NCBI GenBank assembly: GCA_003165455.1
Contig: PLUJ01000294.1
Location: 15,505-41,958 of the forward strand
Origin: Acidobacteriaceae bacterium
GTDB taxonomy: Bacteria; Acidobacteriota; Terriglobia; Terriglobales; Acidobacteriaceae
Reading direction: 5' to 3'
DNA length: 26,454 nucleotides
The position numbers and the translations under genes are program-made. This document shows positions 24,015 to 26,454 of this stretch, in pieces; position 1 is the first letter of the stretch; each line of letters opens with the position of its first letter. The notes under the pieces were generated by a model. The model made no database searches, was not told the origin of the DNA, and saw nothing but the letters and a program-made list of their open reading frames with translations.

Positions 24015-25139
24015 TCACCGATGAATGCTTGAATGCACGAGTTCTTCGTACATCCTCAGGAGTCTTGGAAAATTACGATCCCAGTCCGCGCACAAATCGA
24101 CACTGCTGCGATTTCGCTGGGAGAACAATTGTCGTTCCTCCTCACTAAGACGACGAGCACGAAGTAAGCGGTCAGCAAACTGGTCCGCAGAGCCCGCTGG
24201 CGCCAACCAGCCGTTGTGGTCGTCTACCACCCACTCGCGGTTGGAAGGAATATCGGTAACCACCACTGGCAGGCCGGTCGCCATAGCTTCCAACAACGAG
24301 ACCGAGGTACCATCCGATTTCGCGCAGCTGACATACGCAGCCGCAGCGCGAAACCACTTCGGCATCTCTTCCTTGGGCTGCGGACCAGGACAGTGCACCA
24401 CTTGTTCCAAGCCGTGGGCACGAATGAATTCGCGTACCATTCCGGCCTGTGATCCACCTGCTACCAATATCAAACGCAACGACGAATTTGTCCGATAAGC
24501 CTGTAAAAATGCTTGCAAGAGCGTATCGATTCCGTAGAGGGGCTCCCAAGAACGCGTACAGATGAAGGCAAAGGTGTTCGGCTCTCGTCGATACTCTTCG
24601 TTCGAAGGCAAAATACCAACGGAATCAAAAACGCCTTTCTTGATGCCCCAAGGAAGTTGCACGATGCGGGAATCCTTTAAATCGGCGAACGTCTTTGCCG
24701 TGGTACGAACCGTATCGCAGTCACAGAAAAAGCCGTCCGCAGAGGACAGAGACAGCCGGGTCGCCTGCTCCCAGTCAGGGCCAGAATGTGCAGAGAGCAA
24801 AATATCGGATCCCCATGAAGTGAGCAACCAGGGATGAAAACCTGACAGCGCGGTCACGTAGCCGCAAGTCTGGATAGGGCCCGCGTGAACCAGATCCGGA
24901 CCAATCTCCTTCAACAGATCGAGGAACTGAGGCAGGAAACTGGAAAATGTTGCGGGATCGGAATTTCGAGGCAAAGTCTGCTTTGGCTGGATCCAGTGCA
25001 CGCTCTCTGGCAACCAGCCATCGGGAAGCACTGCACAAGTTGGATCGAGAAACCAGACATCGAGCCCTGCTTCCGATAGTTTTTGTAGAAACCGCTGGTT
25101 GTGTCCGGACGTGTTATCCGAAAAATACAAAAGCTTCAC
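24015..25139 (-). CDS. Family 4 glycosyltransferase
   Basis: 374 residues from a GTG at 25139. This start makes a GTGA overlap with the NeuB stop and has GAGGG 6 nt upstream; a GTG 33 nt further up lies inside the NeuB gene and is less likely. Motifs: VKLLYFSDNTSGHNQRFL at the start, PDLVHAGPIQTCGYVTAL, LLTSWGSDILL, FAFICTRSWEPLYGIDTLLQ, and the donor loop SDGTSVSLLEAMATGLPVVV with a D-x7-E in place of E-x7-E. Its coupling to the NeuB-family gene makes it a candidate for handling the nonulosonic acid branch, but true sialyltransferases belong to other families, so this is only positional. Confidence 0.92.
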   Translation of the reverse strand: MKLLYFSDNTSGHNQRFLQKLSEAGLDVWFLDPTCAVLPDGWLPESVHWIQPKQTLPRNSDPATFSSFLPQFLDLLKEIGPDLVHAGPIQTCGYVTALSGFHPWLLTSWGSDILLSAHSGPDWEQATRLSLSSADGFFCDCDTVRTTAKTFADLKDSRIVQLPWGIKKGVFDSVGILPSNEEYRREPNTFAFICTRSWEPLYGIDTLLQAFLQAYRTNSSLRLILVAGGSQAGMVREFIRAHGLEQVVHCPGPQPKEEMPKWFRAAAAYVSCAKSDGTSVSLLEAMATGLPVVVTDIPSNREWVVDDHNGWLAPAGSADQFADRLLRARRLSEEERQLFSQRNRSSVDLCADWDRNFPRLLRMYEELVHSSIHR

Positions 25140-26221
25140 TCGGAACCCTCGCCTTTCGCCAGTGATTCCCACGTTAGGTGGTCGCCATGCTGCAGATCCC
25201 GAAGCAGCCTTCTGCCAATTACCTGCGGTAGATCAAAGGGCATCACTGCTTCTCTTGGTGCCGGCCGTAATGCCTCCAGCATTTCCTCCGTTAGCAACGT
25301 TCCCGCTTGTAAAGCGCGAGCCGCTCTCAGACAGCGGCGCTGGACCACTACCGTCTCTTGCTCATTCTTCGCAACGAACTTATGGGAGGATCCCAGTGCA
25401 TATTCGAGTTCACGGGTACGATCGACCATGTCTTTCCACGAGAAAGGGGTCATGGAAAAAGGATGGTCCGGACCGGCGCGTCGATTATCATCGGTAAAAT
25501 GTTTTTCGATTACGCGCGCGCCCAGGGCGACTGCACCCAGCACGGTCGCATGCCCTGGAGTGTGGTCAGAAATGCCGAGTACCAGCGTCGGAAACATAGT
25601 GCGGTATGTCTCCAGCACGCGCAGATGAATATGCCGGAAATTTTCCATGCTGGCCGTGTAGTTTGTATTGCACTGCATCAGGACCAGGCGCGAATTGATC
25701 TGCAACACTTCCTTAACGGCGCGCTGCACTTCCTCAATGTCGGAAGCGCCGGTCGCCAAGAGCACTGGTTTCTGCTTGGAAGCCACCTTGCGCAGCATCT
25801 CCGGCCAAGTTATGTCCCCTGAACCCATTTTGAAAAGATTGACATAGGGGTCCAGCATGTCCACGGCTTCCAAATCGTAGGGCGCCGAGAAATATTCAAT
25901 TCCACAGGCCTCGCATTCCGTCTTTAAGATGGGAGTCCATTCCCAAGGCAGAGTGGCTTCGCCGTAGACTTGGAATACACTTTTCGTCCACCGCCTTTGG
26001 TGAGACAGCTGAGAGCCAAGCTGATTAAACCCGCGCTCACTGACGATTTTGGGCGCACGAAAATTCTGGAACTTGGCCGCGTCAGCGCCCGCTTCAGCAC
26101 AGAGGCGGATAAGGAGTTTTGCGCGTTCGAGATCCCCATCATGGTTGGCCGAAATGTCGGCGACGAAATAGGTGGGGTGCTCCAGTCCAACCTGTTTCTT
26201 TCCTAGAGCCAGAGAATTCAT
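25136..26221 (-). CDS. neuB: NeuB-family nonulosonic (sialic-type) acid synthase
   Basis: 361 residues: a NeuB TIM barrel (about 20-260) plus a C-terminal SAF domain (about 295-355). Visible are ADISANHDGDLERAK (21-35), AGADAAKFQNF (44-54), KMGSGDITWPEML (131-143), CNTNYTA (184-190), GISDHTPGH (216-224) and GARVIEKHFTDD (234-245). H220 and H241 match the two metal-binding histidines of the family. The SAF part includes RRCLRAARALQAGTLLTEEML. The family condenses phosphoenolpyruvate with an N-acyl mannosamine-type sugar, giving neuraminic, legionaminic or pseudaminic acid; I cannot say which. ATG at 26221 overlaps the upstream stop (ATGA). The CMP transferase and epimerase expected with it are not in the window. 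Confidence 0.94.
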   Translation of the reverse strand: MNSLALGKKQVGLEHPTYFVADISANHDGDLERAKLLIRLCAEAGADAAKFQNFRAPKIVSERGFNQLGSQLSHQRRWTKSVFQVYGEATLPWEWTPILKTECEACGIEYFSAPYDLEAVDMLDPYVNLFKMGSGDITWPEMLRKVASKQKPVLLATGASDIEEVQRAVKEVLQINSRLVLMQCNTNYTASMENFRHIHLRVLETYRTMFPTLVLGISDHTPGHATVLGAVALGARVIEKHFTDDNRRAGPDHPFSMTPFSWKDMVDRTRELEYALGSSHKFVAKNEQETVVVQRRCLRAARALQAGTLLTEEMLEALRPAPREAVMPFDLPQVIGRRLLRDLQHGDHLTWESLAKGEGSE

Positions 26222-26454
26222 TTTCTAACTTCCGCAAGCGGAGTCTTGATGCTTTCGAGGTAGCCGCTTTCGCGCAATCGCGCAAACTTGTTAAGGCCAG
26301 CGTCAACCCCAGGCATAGGTCGCCCGAGCGCTGCAGAGATTTTCGCTGTACTTAGCGAGATGTTACGGGGCCGTTGAGCTTTGAGTTCGGAATCCGTTAC
26401 GCAGGTGGCGACAACCTGTGCGGGATCGAATCCGAATTTGGAAGCGACTCGTTT
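26218..26454 (-). CDS. RmlD-like SDR sugar reductase, C-terminal fragment
   Basis: Only the last 78 residues are inside the window; the gene enters from the right edge. The segment QRPRNISLSTAKISAALG followed by GLNKFARLRESGYLES matches the C-terminal end of dTDP-4-dehydrorhamnose reductase/RmlD-type short-chain dehydrogenases, where 'RP-x-(N/D)-x-x-L-x-x-x-K' is typical. The catalytic and nucleotide-binding parts are not visible, so the substrate cannot be inferred. TGA overlaps the NeuB ATG by 4 nt, so the two are probably coupled, and this reductase may work in the same sugar pathway. Confidence 0.7.
   Translation of the reverse strand, partial: KRVASKFGFDPAQVVATCVTDSELKAQRPRNISLSTAKISAALGRPMPGVDAGLNKFARLRESGYLESIKTPLAEVRK

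Noticed and set aside
24025..24498. 157-codon plus-strand open frame
   Set aside because: Antisense to the GT4 at 24015-25139; no recognisable domain.

Overview
The window is one long, single-direction surface-polysaccharide (exopolysaccharide, capsule or O-antigen type) locus. Every credible gene is on the minus strand, so transcription runs from right to left. The largest gap between genes is 165 nt (22683-22847), and many neighbours overlap by 1-4 nt, so the region probably works as one or a few long operons. Base composition is moderately GC-rich. Paired asparagine synthases, several NodB-type deacetylases, a FemAB/CelD-type acyltransferase and a threonine-type sulfatase-like protein together recall EPS loci of soil Acidobacteriota or Deltaproteobacteria-like lineages. 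That taxonomic guess is inference only. No rRNA, tRNA, CRISPR array, transposase or integrase was seen.

Layout in transcription order. (a) 26454-24015: the C-terminus of an RmlD-like sugar reductase, a NeuB-family nonulosonic acid synthase and a GT4 glycosyltransferase, linked by ATGA and GTGA overlaps. (b) 23957-19654: a polysaccharide deacetylase, a FemAB/CelD-like acyltransferase, a Wzx-type flippase and a 65-residue ribbon-helix-helix-like protein. (c) 19617-16140: a tightly coupled trio of SAM methyltransferase, atypical deacetylase-like protein and sulfatase/phosphotransferase-superfamily protein. (d) 16105-13801: two GT4 glycosyltransferases. (e) 13671-9078: a four-gene acyl-chemistry cassette made of a DmpG/HMGL-type aldolase with a large extra C-terminal region, an AMP-forming acyl ligase, a metal-dependent cyclase/formamidase-type hydrolase and a stand-alone acyl carrier protein. 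(f) 8957-9057: an imperfect ~15-bp tandem repeat. (g) 8958-1: GT4, GNAT-like protein, polysaccharide deacetylase, GT4, asparagine synthase, GT2, and a second asparagine synthase that runs off the left edge.

How it may fit together. Six glycosyltransferases (five GT4, one GT2) would assemble a repeat unit on a lipid carrier, possibly containing a nonulosonic acid made through the NeuB homologue. The flippase would export it. Deacetylases, the methyltransferase, the amidotransferases and the sulfatase-like enzyme would decorate or trim it. The most unusual part is cassette (e): it looks able to build, activate and carry a small acyl group on an ACP. The FemAB-like and GNAT-like proteins elsewhere in the locus are plausible transferases for that group, but the sequence does not show this link. 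No polymerase, initiating phosphoglycosyltransferase or exosortase is visible, so the locus probably continues beyond both edges.
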